Source: an uncultured Collinsella sp. (lineage in GTDB: Bacteria; Actinomycetota; Coriobacteriia; Coriobacteriales; Coriobacteriaceae). From it: a stretch of 6,922 bases of DNA. The stretch is taken from contig CAUDCB010000101.1 in NCBI GenBank assembly GCA_958447915.1, forward strand, positions 1-6,922, written 5' to 3'. Made by a program: the position numbers and the translations under genes. This document shows positions 6,754 to 6,922 of the stretch, piece after piece; the stretch's first letter is position 1, and each line of letters starts with the position of its first letter. Below the pieces are notes generated by a model, which did not search any database, was not told the DNA's origin, and was given only the letters and a program-made list of their open reading frames with translations.

Positions 6754-6772
6754 TCCGTCAAATACCGACGGA
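6754..6772 (-). other. Small hairpin in the rho leader RNA
   Basis: TCCGTC (6754-6759) pairs with GACGGA (6767-6772) around a 7-base loop, midway in the predicted leader. A second 5-bp stem, TGCGT/ACGCA (6798-6812), lies near the predicted transcription start. In E. coli, rho is autoregulated by attenuation in its leader. These stems show only that structure is possible here. Confidence 0.35.
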
Positions 6773-6817
6773 CATCATTGATCTGTATCGAGATGATTGC
6801 GTCATATACGCAGCGTT

Positions 6818-6845
6818 AGTGTAACACAACCGCAACCACCTGCAA
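6818..6845 (-). promoter_or_regulatory. Candidate promoter of rho
   Basis: On the minus strand, TACACT (6818-6823) is a reasonable -10. A weak -35, TTGCAG (6840-6845), lies 16 bases upstream. Transcription would start near 6811, giving a leader of about 140 nt. The site lies just after the stop codon of the possible upstream gene, which fits an intergenic promoter. The match is moderate, and read-through from upstream is not excluded. Confidence 0.4.
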
Positions 6846-6850
6846 CTTAG

Positions 6851-6922
6851 TCATTGGACGTTCTTAAATGCCCAGTCATCAGGAACACTCTTCCTCAAAA
6901 GCGCCTTGAAATATCGCGCTAG
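6851..6922 (-). CDS. Possible 3' end of an unknown upstream gene (partial)
   Basis: On the minus strand one frame stays open from the window edge for 23 codons and ends in TGA (6851-6853). The peptide ends in VPDDWAFKNVQ and has a believable mix of residues. The other two minus-strand frames close after at most 13 codons. No family can be named from so short a piece. The stop falls just before the candidate rho promoter, where a gene end would be expected. A 23-codon open run can also arise by chance, so confidence is low. Confidence 0.35.
   Translation of the reverse strand, partial: LARYFKALLRKSVPDDWAFKNVQ

Noticed and set aside
4112..6781. An open frame of 889 codons on the plus strand, antisense to rho
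   Set aside because: It mirrors rho codons in a GC-rich gene. Its product is a Gly/Leu/Arg-rich string with no domain, and the minus strand encodes an unmistakable Rho. Long antisense frames are expected where the sense codons are GC-rich and few complement to stops.

Overview
The window looks like a chromosomal segment of a high-GC Gram-positive bacterium, most likely a gut actinobacterium of the class Coriobacteriia (Collinsella-like). This placement is an inference from base composition, codon use and the very long alanine-, arginine- and lysine-rich N-terminal extension on Rho. No sequence search was possible.

Layout. A plus-strand block on the left holds a complete PLP-dependent aminotransferase (101-1282). 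It is followed 17 bases later by an open frame encoding only the C-terminal half of a ROK-family fructokinase (1300-1740), which I read as a gene remnant. This block meets a minus-strand block at a strong bidirectional terminator (1825-1868). The right arm of that terminator contains the last codons and stop of the convergent gene.

The minus-strand block, read right to left, begins with what may be the last 23 codons of an unknown gene at the window edge. Next come a promoter and leader of about 140 nt, and then rho (6673 to 4088), the transcription termination factor. A hairpin terminator and a separate good promoter follow. They lead into a two-gene operon of an unrecognised two-helix membrane protein with a long acidic, alanine-rich tail (3774 to 2311) and a VanZ-family membrane protein (2303 to 1854). 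Only 7 bases separate these two, and the ribosome-binding site of the second lies inside the first, so translational coupling is likely.

Most of the region is ordinary housekeeping sequence. Three things deserve a second look. Rho has a disordered-looking N-terminal extension of about 440 residues, with repeated basic modules placed before the Rho_N domain. The RNP1 motif in Rho's primary RNA-binding site appears to lack its two usual aromatic residues. The fructokinase fragment begins abruptly next to the aminotransferase. I found no CRISPR array, transposase, tRNA, rRNA or defence system.
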